The notes beneath the pieces are model-generated. The model was not told the origin of the DNA. It ran no database searches and saw only the letters and a program-made list of their open reading frames with translations. This document shows positions 43,926-51,687 of a DNA stretch of 64,000 nucleotides, piece by piece; position 1 is the first letter of the stretch; each line of letters opens with the position of its first letter. Both the position numbers and the translations under genes were made by a program. Source of the stretch: Streptomyces neyagawaensis (GTDB taxonomy: Bacteria; Actinomycetota; Actinomycetes; Streptomycetales; Streptomycetaceae); the NCBI RefSeq assembly GCF_023516595.1, contig NZ_JAMGBG010000050.1:34881-98880 (forward strand), given 5' to 3'.

Positions 43926-45667
43926 TCGGCGCCCTCCGGGTTCTCCTGCCAGCGGTAGCCGCGCGGCGTCACCATGCGGCCCGCGATCTCACGGGTCGCC
44001 GTGTTGCCCACGGTCACCACGGTCATCATGTCGACCGTCGCCGGGTCGAGCGCGGCCAGGGTCGTCAACCGGTGCGACCCGTCCGGCCGCGAGGCGTTCC
44101 GCACGACCCCGACGGGCGTCGTCGGCTCACGGTGCCCGGCGAGGATGGCGAGGGCCTTCGGCAACTGCCAGTCCCGGCCCCGGCTGCGCGGGTTGTAGAA
44201 CGTCACCACGATGTCGGCCTCGGCCGCCGCCCGCACCCGCCGCTCGATGACCTCCCACGGCGTGTGCAGGTCGGACAGGCTGATCGACACATGGTCGTGC
44301 CCGAGCGGTGCCCCGAGGATCGCGGCGGCGGCGAGCGCGGCGGTCACCCCGGGCACGCCGATCACGTCGATGTCGTCGGACGCCTCGGCGAGCGCGGGCG
44401 AGGCCATGGCGTACACCCCGGCGTCGCCGCTCCCGATCAGCGCCACGGCCTGCCCCCGGCGGGCCTCGGCCACGGCGGTCCGCGCCCGCTCCTCCTCCGC
44501 GCCCAGCCCGGACTCCAGGATCCGGGTGCCGGGCCGGAGCAGATCCCGGATCTGGTCGACGTACTGGTCCAGCCCGACGAGCACGGAGGCCCGCCGCAGT
44601 TCGGCCTTCGCGCGCGGCGTCAGCAGGTCCCGGGCGCCCGGTCCGAGCCCCACCACCGCGAGCCGCCCCCGCGCCGGCCGCCGTACGACGGCACAGGTCG
44701 CCATCGCGGGCCTGCCGTCCGCCCGCTCCGACTTCCGCTTGGGGACGAGGAGTTCACCCCCGCCGACGAGTGCCGCGGCCTCCGCGACGGAGGGGGTGCC
44801 CACGGCGGCGAGCGGCGCGTCCGACGGGTTCGGCACCTCGACGGCGGCCAACTCCTCGGCGGAGTGGGTGACCAGCGGGACACCGAGGCGCGTGGCGGCC
44901 TCGACGAGACCGGGTTCGTCGGCCTTGGCGTCGACGGTGGCGAGCTCGGCGAGGGACCGGGGGGAGAGGCCGGCGTCCCGCAGGGCGCTCTCGATCAGGC
45001 CCAGCACCTCGTCGACGGGGGCGCCCTTGGACGCCCCGACGCCCACCACGAGGGACGGCGGGCGGAGCACCACCCGTGCGTCACCGGCAGGGTGACCGTC
45101 GGCGTCGAGCACCCGGTCGGTCACCACGATCGCCGGTCCTCCGCGCTCGGCCTGCGCGTCCGGCGCCGGGCGCCGCACGTTCGACGGGAGCGGGGGCAGG
45201 GGCCAGGCGATCTCCAGGTCCAGCTCCACGGACTCACCGTCGAGCAGGGCCCGGGAGACCCCGGCCACATCCCCCTCGACCGGCAACCCGAGCGTGTCCA
45301 GGCCGGGCACCCCGACCGCGTCGGTGGCCGTGGTCACGACCGGCTCGGCGCCGAGCACCTCGGCCACCTCGACGGCGAGCGCGTTGGCGCCCCCCGCGTG
45401 CCCGCCGACCAGCGACACGGCGAACCGCCCGCCCTCGTCGACGCACACGACACCCGGATCGGTGCCCTTGTCCGCCAGCAGCGGCGCGATCAGCCGCACC
45501 ACGGCCCCCGTGGCGAGGAAGCACACCACCTGCTCGCACTCGCCGAACGCGCGCTCCACGGCGTCCCGTACGGGCCCCTCGTACACACGGGTCCGCTCGG
45601 GCCACGCCGAGGCGAGCCGCTGGGCGGCAACGGCCCCCGCGGCGGTCGCGGAGATCAGGCCGATCAC
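43922..45667 (-). CDS. cobJ: CbiG-CobJ fusion: cobalt-precorrin-5A hydrolase / precorrin-3B C17-methyltransferase
   Basis: A 581-aa bifunctional enzyme. Residues 1 to about 330 are CbiG (FLATGAVVRLIAPLLADKGTDPGVVCVDEGG, SLVGGHAGGANALA, LVVGVGASKGAPVDEV). Residues about 345-575 are the SAM-dependent tetrapyrrole methylase CobJ (LAVVGLGPGARDLLTPRA, ALIGSGDAGVYAMA, IDVIGVPGVTAALAAAA). The GTG at 45667 overlaps the cobL stop. A CbiG domain indicates ring contraction chemistry of the anaerobic type. Confidence 0.95.
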   Translation of the reverse strand: MIGLISATAAGAVAAQRLASAWPERTRVYEGPVRDAVERAFGECEQVVCFLATGAVVRLIAPLLADKGTDPGVVCVDEGGRFAVSLVGGHAGGANALAVEVAEVLGAEPVVTTATDAVGVPGLDTLGLPVEGDVAGVSRALLDGESVELDLEIAWPLPPLPSNVRRPAPDAQAERGGPAIVVTDRVLDADGHPAGDARVVLRPPSLVVGVGASKGAPVDEVLGLIESALRDAGLSPRSLAELATVDAKADEPGLVEAATRLGVPLVTHSAEELAAVEVPNPSDAPLAAVGTPSVAEAAALVGGGELLVPKRKSERADGRPAMATCAVVRRPARGRLAVVGLGPGARDLLTPRAKAELRRASVLVGLDQYVDQIRDLLRPGTRILESGLGAEEERARTAVAEARRGQAVALIGSGDAGVYAMASPALAEASDDIDVIGVPGVTAALAAAAILGAPLGHDHVSISLSDLHTPWEVIERRVRAAAEADIVVTFYNPRSRGRDWQLPKALAILAGHREPTTPVGVVRNASRPDGSHRLTTLAALDPATVDMMTVVTVGNTATREIAGRMVTPRGYRWQENPEGAE

Positions 45668-46905
45668 CTGTCAACTCCTTCACAGTGCGCCGGGGGCCTC
45701 ACGCCCCACAGCAGGAAAACGGGATTGGTCGCCGCGAGCCGGGTCACGTCCCCCGGCAGCGGCGCGAGCCGGGACGCCTGCAACAGGACGCCGTCACAGG
45801 TCAGCCCGGCCGCGACGAGCGCCTCGCGGGCCGCCGGGACCCGGTCGAGCGCGGCCATGGCGACCACCACGGTCCGCCGGGCGCGCCGCGCGCACGCGGT
45901 CACGATCGCGGGCAGTTCGCGCCCCCCGCCGCCGATGAACACGGAGTCGGGGTCGTCCGGGAGCCCGGCCAGCGCGTCCGGCGCGGCCCCGTGCACCACG
46001 TGCACGTCGACGCCGTGCGCGGCGGCGTTGGCGCGGACTCGCTCGGCACCGTCCGCCGTCCGCTCGACGGCGGTGACGGCCGCGCCGAGCCGCGCGCACT
46101 CCACGGCCACCGAGCCGGAGCCCGCGCCGACGTCCCAGACGAGGTCGCCGAGACGGGGGCCGAGCCGGGCCAGCGCGAGGGCCCGCACCTCGAACTTGGT
46201 GATCATCGAGTCGCGGTGCGCGAACGCGCCCTCGTCCAGCGCCCAGCCGTCCGGAGCGGCCGGGGCCCCGGCGACGGTCCGCACGGCGGACACGGCGTGC
46301 GTCTCGTCCAGACACAGCACGACGCTGACCTCGGCACCCCAGTCGCGCGCGGCGGCCTCGGCCGGTGTCACCCGCTCCACCCGCTCACGCTCCGGGTCGC
46401 CCAGCGCGGACGCCACCACCAGGGTCCGCCGGCTGTCCAGCAGCCCCGCCCCCAGCTCGGCGGGCCCGCTGCCGGGCCCGGTCAGCACCGCCGTCTTCGG
46501 GCGGGCCCGGCACACGTTCAGCGCGGTCCGCAGCGCACGCCCGTGGGCGCTCACCACGACCGCGTCGTCCCAGGGCAGCCCCAGCCGGGCGAACGCGGTG
46601 GCCACCGAGGACACCCCCGGCCGGACGTCCAGCTCACCGGCGCCGAAGCGTTCGGCGAGCGCCCGCACGATCCCGAAGAACCCCGGGTCACCGGAGGCCA
46701 GGACGACCACCCGCCGGTCCCGGTACTTCTCGATCACCTGGAGGGCGGGCGCCAGCGGCCCGAGGACGACCTGCTCGGCCGTCGCCGGGAGCGGGGCCGC
46801 CGCCAGATGCCGGCGGCCGCCCACGACGAGCGCCGCCCCGGCCAGGACGGCCTCGGCGTCCGGGGGGAGGGGCGCCCCCGTACCCGTACCGATGACGGTG
46901 ATCAC
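45664..46905 (-). CDS. cobL: Precorrin-6Y C5,15-methyltransferase (decarboxylating)
   Basis: A 413-aa CbiE-CbiT fusion. The N-terminal methylase (VITVIGTGTGAPLPP, VVVLASGDPGFFG, VRPGVSSVATAFARLGLPWDDA) is followed by the CbiT-type domain with the SAM motif VWDVGAGSGSVAVE at about 250. The GTG at 46905 overlaps the cobM stop (GTGA). It methylates C5 and C15 and decarboxylates C12. Confidence 0.95.
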   Translation of the reverse strand: MITVIGTGTGAPLPPDAEAVLAGAALVVGGRRHLAAAPLPATAEQVVLGPLAPALQVIEKYRDRRVVVLASGDPGFFGIVRALAERFGAGELDVRPGVSSVATAFARLGLPWDDAVVVSAHGRALRTALNVCRARPKTAVLTGPGSGPAELGAGLLDSRRTLVVASALGDPERERVERVTPAEAAARDWGAEVSVVLCLDETHAVSAVRTVAGAPAAPDGWALDEGAFAHRDSMITKFEVRALALARLGPRLGDLVWDVGAGSGSVAVECARLGAAVTAVERTADGAERVRANAAAHGVDVHVVHGAAPDALAGLPDDPDSVFIGGGGRELPAIVTACARRARRTVVVAMAALDRVPAAREALVAAGLTCDGVLLQASRLAPLPGDVTRLAATNPVFLLWGVRPPAHCEGVDR

Positions 46906-47738
46906 GGCGTGCCGCCCCTGCCGCGCGCCTCCCGCAGCGCCTTGCGCGCCTCGGGGTCGGCCTTGCGGTACCCGTGGAAGTGACCGGGGTGGTACAGGTG
47001 CGAGCGGGTGCCCTGCGCGCCGAGGGCCGGGCCCACCAGGAACAGGGTGTGCTTCCAGAGCTTGTGCTCCTTGACGGTCTCCTCCAGCGTCTCGATGGTG
47101 CACCGCACGACCAGCTCCTCCGGCCAGGTCGCCTGGTAGGCGATGACCACCGGGGTACCGGTCGGATAGCCGCCCTCCAGCAGCTCCCGCACCAACTGGC
47201 CGCTGCGCGCGGCCGACAGGAAGATCGCCATCGTGGTGCCGTGCCGCGCGAACTCCCGTACCTCCTCACCCGGCGGCATGGGCGTCTTGCCCCCGCCGAG
47301 CCGGGTCAGGATCACCGACTGCGCGACCTCCGGGATCGTCAGCTCCCGCTGGGCGAGCGCGGCGACGGCGGAGAACGACGACACGCCCGGCACGACCTCG
47401 GTCGCGATGCCCAGCGCGCGGCACCGGTCGAGCTGCTCCTGGGTGCCGCCCCACAGCGCCGGGTCACCGGAGTGGATCCGGGCGACCTTCAGCCCCTCCG
47501 CGAGGGCGCGCTCGTACACGGCGACGACGTCCTCCAGGGACATGGCGGCCGAGTCGAGGATCTCCGCCTCCGCGCGGGCGTGGTCCAGCACCTCGGCCTG
47601 CACCAGGCTGGCCGCCCAGATCACGACGTCCGCCTCCGCGATCGCCCGTGCGGCCCGGAACGTCAGCAGATCGGCGGCGCCGGGCCCGGCACCGACGAAG
47701 GTCACCTTGCCGGTGGGGGCTTCGGCCATGGAAGTCAT
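46902..47738 (-). CDS. cobM: Precorrin-4 C11-methyltransferase
   Basis: A 278-aa tetrapyrrole methylase. Motifs are TFVGAGPGAADLLTFRA, ARIHSGDPALWGGTQEQ and EVVPGVSSFSAVAALAQRELTIPEV, with SVILTRLGGGKTPMP. It is the first gene of the second cob operon; Met4 is an alternative start. Upstream DNA holds an 18-bp tandem repeat but no riboswitch. Confidence 0.96.
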   Translation of the reverse strand: MTSMAEAPTGKVTFVGAGPGAADLLTFRAARAIAEADVVIWAASLVQAEVLDHARAEAEILDSAAMSLEDVVAVYERALAEGLKVARIHSGDPALWGGTQEQLDRCRALGIATEVVPGVSSFSAVAALAQRELTIPEVAQSVILTRLGGGKTPMPPGEEVREFARHGTTMAIFLSAARSGQLVRELLEGGYPTGTPVVIAYQATWPEELVVRCTIETLEETVKEHKLWKHTLFLVGPALGAQGTRSHLYHPGHFHGYRKADPEARKALREARGRGGTP

Positions 47739-47750
47739 CGTTCCTCTCTC

Positions 47751-47838
47751 AAAGGCTGTACGGGACGCGAAGGCGGTACGGGGCGCGAAGGCGGTACGGG
47801 GCGCGAAGGCTGTACGGGGCGCGCGGGCAGTCCGCCGC
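47751..47838. repeat. 18-bp tandem repeat upstream of cobM
   Basis: The unit GCGAAGGCGGTACGGGGC occurs at 47767 and 47785, with variants at 47749-47766 and 47803 (CTGTACGGG) and a degenerate unit at 47821. The array starts 13 bp from the cobM start, so it covers the expected promoter or leader. Confidence 0.88.
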
Positions 47839-47894
47839 GCACGGGTGATGCGGGGCGGTGCCCCTTCGGGCCCGGGCCCAAGGGGGCGTCGTTG

Positions 47895-48078
47895 GCGGGT
47901 GCGGGTGAGTGGGGGCTTGTCGCGCAGTTCCCCGCGCCCCTGGAAAAGCAGGGGCCTGCGGCCCCGTGCTTCTCCGATGAAGGCCGGGCCGAAGGCCCGA
48001 AGCCTTCAGGGGCGCGGGGCGGTGACACATGCGGCTCCGCCGCGTGGGCGCGAACGGCCCCCACCCACCCGCACGCGC
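47895..48078. repeat. Composite dispersed repeat block
   Basis: The block repeats modules of 39579-39752: GTGGGGGCTTGTCGCGCAGTTCC, a CCTGCGGCCC hairpin, CTTCAGGGGCGCGGGG, and GGTGACACATGCGGCTCCGCCGCG in the opposite order. Several inverted repeats would fold into stable stems. Confidence 0.8.
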
Positions 48079-48193
48079 CGAACAAACGCCCCTTCGGGCC
48101 CGGGCCCGCCGGAGCGGTGCCGGGCCCCGGAACCCGGCTGGGGTCTCGGGGCGCCGCACCGAAGAGGCCGCGCTCTTCCGGTAGCAAGGACCC

Positions 48194-48922
48194 ATGGCGG
48201 TGTTCGTGGCGCTCGGCGCGTTCCTCATGACGCTCATCGGCGGCTGGACGGCCGGGCACGTCACCGACCGCCGTCACCTGGTGCTGGGCCTGGCCGGCGG
48301 ACTGATGCTGGGCGTGGTCGGCCTCGACCTGCTCCCGGAGGCCCTGGAGGCCGCCGGGGACGAGGTGTTCGGCGTACCGGCGGCGCTGCTGCTGTTCGTG
48401 GCCGGATTCCTCGCGGCCCACCTGGTGGAACGCCTGCTGGCGGCCCGTCAGGCGGCGCACGGCGCGGAGGAGAACGACGGGCGCACCCCGCAGGTCGGTC
48501 TCACGGCGGCCGCCGCGATGGTCGGCCACAGCGCCATGGACGGCGTCGCCATCGGCGCCGCCTTCCAGGTCGGCGAGGGCATGGGCCTCGCCGTGGCGCT
48601 CGCGGTGATCGCCCACGACTTCGCCGACGGCTTCAACACGTACACACTGACGAGCGTGTACGGCAACGCCCGCCGCCGGGCGATCACCATGCTCGTCGCG
48701 GACGCGGTGGCGCCGGTCCTGGGCGCCGCCTCCACGCTGCTGGTCACGATCCCCGAGGGCCCGCTCGGCTGCTACCTCGGCTTCTTCGGCGGCGCCCTGC
48801 TGTACCTGGCCGCCGCCGAGATCCTCCCCGAGGCCCATCACACGCACCCGGCGCGCTCCACACTGCTGTGCACGATCGCCGGGGCGGCGTTCATCTGGGT
48901 GGTGGTCGGCGTGGCCGAGTGA
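48194..48922 (+). CDS. ZIP-family metal transporter
   Basis: A 242-aa membrane protein with about 7-8 spans. ZIP metal-site helices are recognisable in AAMVGHSAMDGVAIGAAF (HSxxDG) and VIAHDFADGFNTYTL (HDxxDG). It lies in the middle of the cobalamin cluster on the opposite strand, convergent with cobI, so cobalt or zinc supply for cobalamin is a reasonable inference. The stop lies 23 bp from the cobI stop. Confidence 0.88.
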   Translation: MAVFVALGAFLMTLIGGWTAGHVTDRRHLVLGLAGGLMLGVVGLDLLPEALEAAGDEVFGVPAALLLFVAGFLAAHLVERLLAARQAAHGAEENDGRTPQVGLTAAAAMVGHSAMDGVAIGAAFQVGEGMGLAVALAVIAHDFADGFNTYTLTSVYGNARRRAITMLVADAVAPVLGAASTLLVTIPEGPLGCYLGFFGGALLYLAAAEILPEAHHTHPARSTLLCTIAGAAFIWVVVGVAE

Positions 48923-48945
48923 GCGACCGGACCCGAGGGCTCCGC

Positions 48946-49677
48946 TCACAGCTTGCCGCCGCGCCCGCCGTCGCGCGGGGCGGGCGCGATCAACGTGGAC
49001 AGATACGGTAGGGGGCCGCCGTCGAGCGCGTCGGCGGCCTGGATGGACTCCTCGGGAAGGCCCAGCGCGGACCCCCACACGGCGTCGTGGAGCCGCCCGG
49101 TCTCCCGCAGCGCCTCGACGACGGCCTGCGCCTGCCGCCCGAACTTGTAGGCCACCACGGTCCCCGGCCCGCCGAGGGCGTCCTTCAGCACGGCCGACCC
49201 CGCCGTCACGGGCACCAGCGTCAGCGGCTCCGTCCCCTCCGTCAGCACGGCACCGGAGCGCGCGGCGAGGTCCTGCATCGCGGTGATCCCGGGCACCGTC
49301 TCGATGACGGTCCCCGGCACCAGCTCGCCGATGGTGTGGGCGAGATAGGTGAACGTCGAGTACACGTTGGGGTCGCCGATGGTGGCGAACGCCACGGCGG
49401 AGTGCGCCTTCAGCAGCTCGGCGACCCGCTCACCGGCCGCGTCCCAGGCGGCCTCGCGCCGCCCCCGGTCGGTCCGCTCGTTGAGCGCGAACACCACCCG
49501 GACGATCTTCTCCGCGCCCACGTAGTGCAGCACGGTCGCCTCGGCGCGCCCCCGCTCCCCGGTGTCCATGACGGGCACGACGACGACATCGGCGTCCCGC
49601 AGCGCGTTGACGCCCTTGACGGTCACCAGCTCCGGGTCACCGGGGCCGACCCCCACTCCGATCAGCCTGCTGCTCAT
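48946..49677 (-). CDS. cobI: Precorrin-2 C20-methyltransferase
   Basis: A 243-aa tetrapyrrole methylase. Motifs are LIGVGVGPGDPELVTVKGVNAL, FATIGDPNVYSTFTYLA and IETVPGITAMQDLAA. The ATG at 49677 is chosen over upstream in-frame starts because MSSRLIGVGVGPG is the family N-terminus and it overlaps the cobB stop (ATGA). It is the last gene of the riboswitch-led operon. Confidence 0.96.
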   Translation of the reverse strand: MSSRLIGVGVGPGDPELVTVKGVNALRDADVVVVPVMDTGERGRAEATVLHYVGAEKIVRVVFALNERTDRGRREAAWDAAGERVAELLKAHSAVAFATIGDPNVYSTFTYLAHTIGELVPGTVIETVPGITAMQDLAARSGAVLTEGTEPLTLVPVTAGSAVLKDALGGPGTVVAYKFGRQAQAVVEALRETGRLHDAVWGSALGLPEESIQAADALDGGPLPYLSTLIAPAPRDGGRGGKL

Positions 49678-51080
49678 GACGTCCGGCACCTCTCCACGAA
49701 CCGACGGGCGACACCGGGCTCGGACGCCCAGTGCGTGTGCAGATAGCTCGCGTGCACACCGCGCTGTACAAAACCTTCGACCCGCCGCTGAGCGCCGCGG
49801 ATCCCCCACGCGGGAGCGGCCCCGGCGCCCGGTTCGACGACCGTCCGGTGGAACTCGTGCCCCCGCATCCGCGTCCCCGCGGGCGCCAGCACGCTGTCAC
49901 CGAGGGCCACGGCGTCCCGGTACCCGAGCGTCAGCCGCGCGTCCATCCGGGCCGTGGCGTCGAGCACCCCGCACATGGGCCGCCCGTCCAGCTCCCGGCA
50001 CAGATACAGCAGCCCCGCGCACTCGGCCGCCACGGGCGCCCCGCCCAGCGCCAGTTCGGCGACCTCCTTGCGCAGCGCCTCGTTGGCGGACAGCTCGGCG
50101 CCGTACACCTCGGGGAACCCGCCCCCGACGACCAGCCCCCGGGTCCCCTCGGGCAGTTGTTCGTCCCGCAGCGGATCGAAGGTCACGACTTCGGCCCCGG
50201 CGGCAGTGAGCAGCTCGGCCTGCTCGGCATAGGAGAAGGTGAACGCGGGCCCGCCGGCGACGGCGACGACCGGGGCCGAGGACGGGACGGGCGGGGCCGA
50301 GGACGGGACGGGCGGGAGCGGCGGGGGCGAGGAAGCCAGGGCCTCCGCCGCGTCCCACGCCGGGCCCGGCAGCGCCCCCGCGCTCCGCGCCAGCGCCACC
50401 AACGCCTCCAGGTCGCATCCGGCGGCCACCTGCGCGGCCATCTCCGCGACCGCCTCCACGGCCTCCGCCCGCCGCTCGGCGACCGGCACCAGCCCCAGAT
50501 GGCGGGACGGCGTGTCCACGCGGGCCACCCGCCGCAGCACACCGAGCACCGGCACCCCGGCCGAGTCGAGCGCCTCCCGCAGCAGTTCCTCGTGCCGGTC
50601 GGAGCCGACCTTGTTGAGGATCACGCCCCCGACCCGCACCTCGGGGTCCCAGGACGCGAACCCGTGCACCAGCGCCGCCACCGACCGCGACTGCGACGAC
50701 GCGTCGACGACCAGCACCACCGGCGCCCGCAGCAGCTTGGCCACATGCGCGGTGGACGCCAGCTCCCCCTCGCCGGCGGCCCCGTCGTACATCCCCATCA
50801 CGCCCTCGACGACGGCGAGGTCGCACCCCCGCGCCCCATGGGCGAACAGCGGCGCGATCAGCTCCGGCCCGCACAGGTACGCGTCGAGGTTGCGCCCCAC
50901 CCGCCCGCTCGCGAGCGCGTGGTAGCCGGGGTCGATGTAGTCCGGCCCCACCTTGTGCGGGGACACGGTGAGCCCCCGCGCGGTGAGCGCGGCCATCAAC
51001 CCCGTGGCGACGGTGGTCTTGCCGCTGCCCGAGGAGGGCGCGGCGACGACCAGCCGGGGGACGGACGACGAGGAGTTCAC
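49674..51080 (-). CDS. cobB: Cobyrinic acid a,c-diamide synthase
   Basis: A 468-aa glutamine amidotransferase. The ATP-binding domain has APSSGSGKTTVA, HKVGPDYIDPGYH and VVEGVMGMYDG. The C-terminal GATase-1-like domain has AECAGLLYLC with the catalytic Cys. An acidic Pro/Ser linker (about 245-265) joins them. It lies 7 bp after cobO. Confidence 0.96.
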   Translation of the reverse strand: MNSSSSVPRLVVAAPSSGSGKTTVATGLMAALTARGLTVSPHKVGPDYIDPGYHALASGRVGRNLDAYLCGPELIAPLFAHGARGCDLAVVEGVMGMYDGAAGEGELASTAHVAKLLRAPVVLVVDASSQSRSVAALVHGFASWDPEVRVGGVILNKVGSDRHEELLREALDSAGVPVLGVLRRVARVDTPSRHLGLVPVAERRAEAVEAVAEMAAQVAAGCDLEALVALARSAGALPGPAWDAAEALASSPPPLPPVPSSAPPVPSSAPVVAVAGGPAFTFSYAEQAELLTAAGAEVVTFDPLRDEQLPEGTRGLVVGGGFPEVYGAELSANEALRKEVAELALGGAPVAAECAGLLYLCRELDGRPMCGVLDATARMDARLTLGYRDAVALGDSVLAPAGTRMRGHEFHRTVVEPGAGAAPAWGIRGAQRRVEGFVQRGVHASYLHTHWASEPGVARRFVERCRTS

Positions 51081-51087
51081 GACGACA

Positions 51088-51687
51088 TCACCACTCGATG
51101 CCCCGCTGGCCCTTCTGGCCCGCGTCCATGGGGTGCTTCACCTTCGACATGTCGGTCACGAGGTCCGCGAAGTCGACCAGCTTCTCCGGCGCGTTCCGCC
51201 CGGTGATGACCACGTGCTGCGTCCCCGGCCGGTCGCGCAGCACGGCGATGACCTCGTCGGTGTCGACCCACCCCCAGTGCATGGGGTACGCGAACTCGTC
51301 GAGCACGTAGAGCTTGTACGTCTCGGCCGCCAGGTCCCGCTTGACCTGCTCCCAGCCCTCGCGGGCCTTCTCCTCGTTGTCCATCTGCGCGTCCCGCTGG
51401 ACCCAGGACCAGCCCTCGCCCATCTTGTGCCAGTCGACGGAGCCGCCCTCACCGCTGGCGCCCAGCACCCGCAGCGCGTTCTCCTCGCCGACCTTCCACT
51501 TCGCCGACTTGACGAACTGGAACACCCCGATCGGCCAGCCCTGGTTCCAGGCCCGCAGTGCCAGCCCGAACGCGGCGGTGGACTTGCCCTTCCCGATGCC
51601 GGTGTGCACGACGACGAGCGGCCGGTTGCGCCGCTGCCGTGTCGTCAGCCCGTCGTCCGGCACCACACTCGGCTGTCCCTGCGGCAT
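51088..51687 (-). CDS. cobO: Cob(I)yrinic acid a,c-diamide adenosyltransferase
   Basis: A 199-aa CobA/CobO-type enzyme. The P-loop is HTGIGKGKSTAAFG; LDEFAYPMHWGWVDTDEV and HVVITGRNAPEKLVDFADLVTDMSKVKHP are the family blocks. It adds the upper adenosyl ligand. The start overlaps the chelatase stop (TAATG). Confidence 0.97.
   Translation of the reverse strand: MPQGQPSVVPDDGLTTRQRRNRPLVVVHTGIGKGKSTAAFGLALRAWNQGWPIGVFQFVKSAKWKVGEENALRVLGASGEGGSVDWHKMGEGWSWVQRDAQMDNEEKAREGWEQVKRDLAAETYKLYVLDEFAYPMHWGWVDTDEVIAVLRDRPGTQHVVITGRNAPEKLVDFADLVTDMSKVKHPMDAGQKGQRGIEW

Larger units (their letters stand above)
47739..48193. other. 455-bp divergent intergenic region between cobM and the ZIP transporter
   Basis: It holds an 18-bp tandem repeat (47751-47838), a composite dispersed repeat (47895-48078) and about 110 bp before the ZIP gene without a clear promoter. 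No cobalamin-riboswitch core is found here, in contrast to the cobD end of the cluster. Confidence 0.7.

Noticed and set aside
43742..47074. Plus-strand frame of 1110 codons over cbiG/cobJ, cobL and cobM
   Set aside because: It is a shadow of three coupled methyltransferase genes with clear motifs; no start site or domain supports it.
47739..48193. A second cobalamin riboswitch before cobM
   Set aside because: The conserved GCCACTG core and the GAAGCCGGTG stem are absent; only repeats are found.
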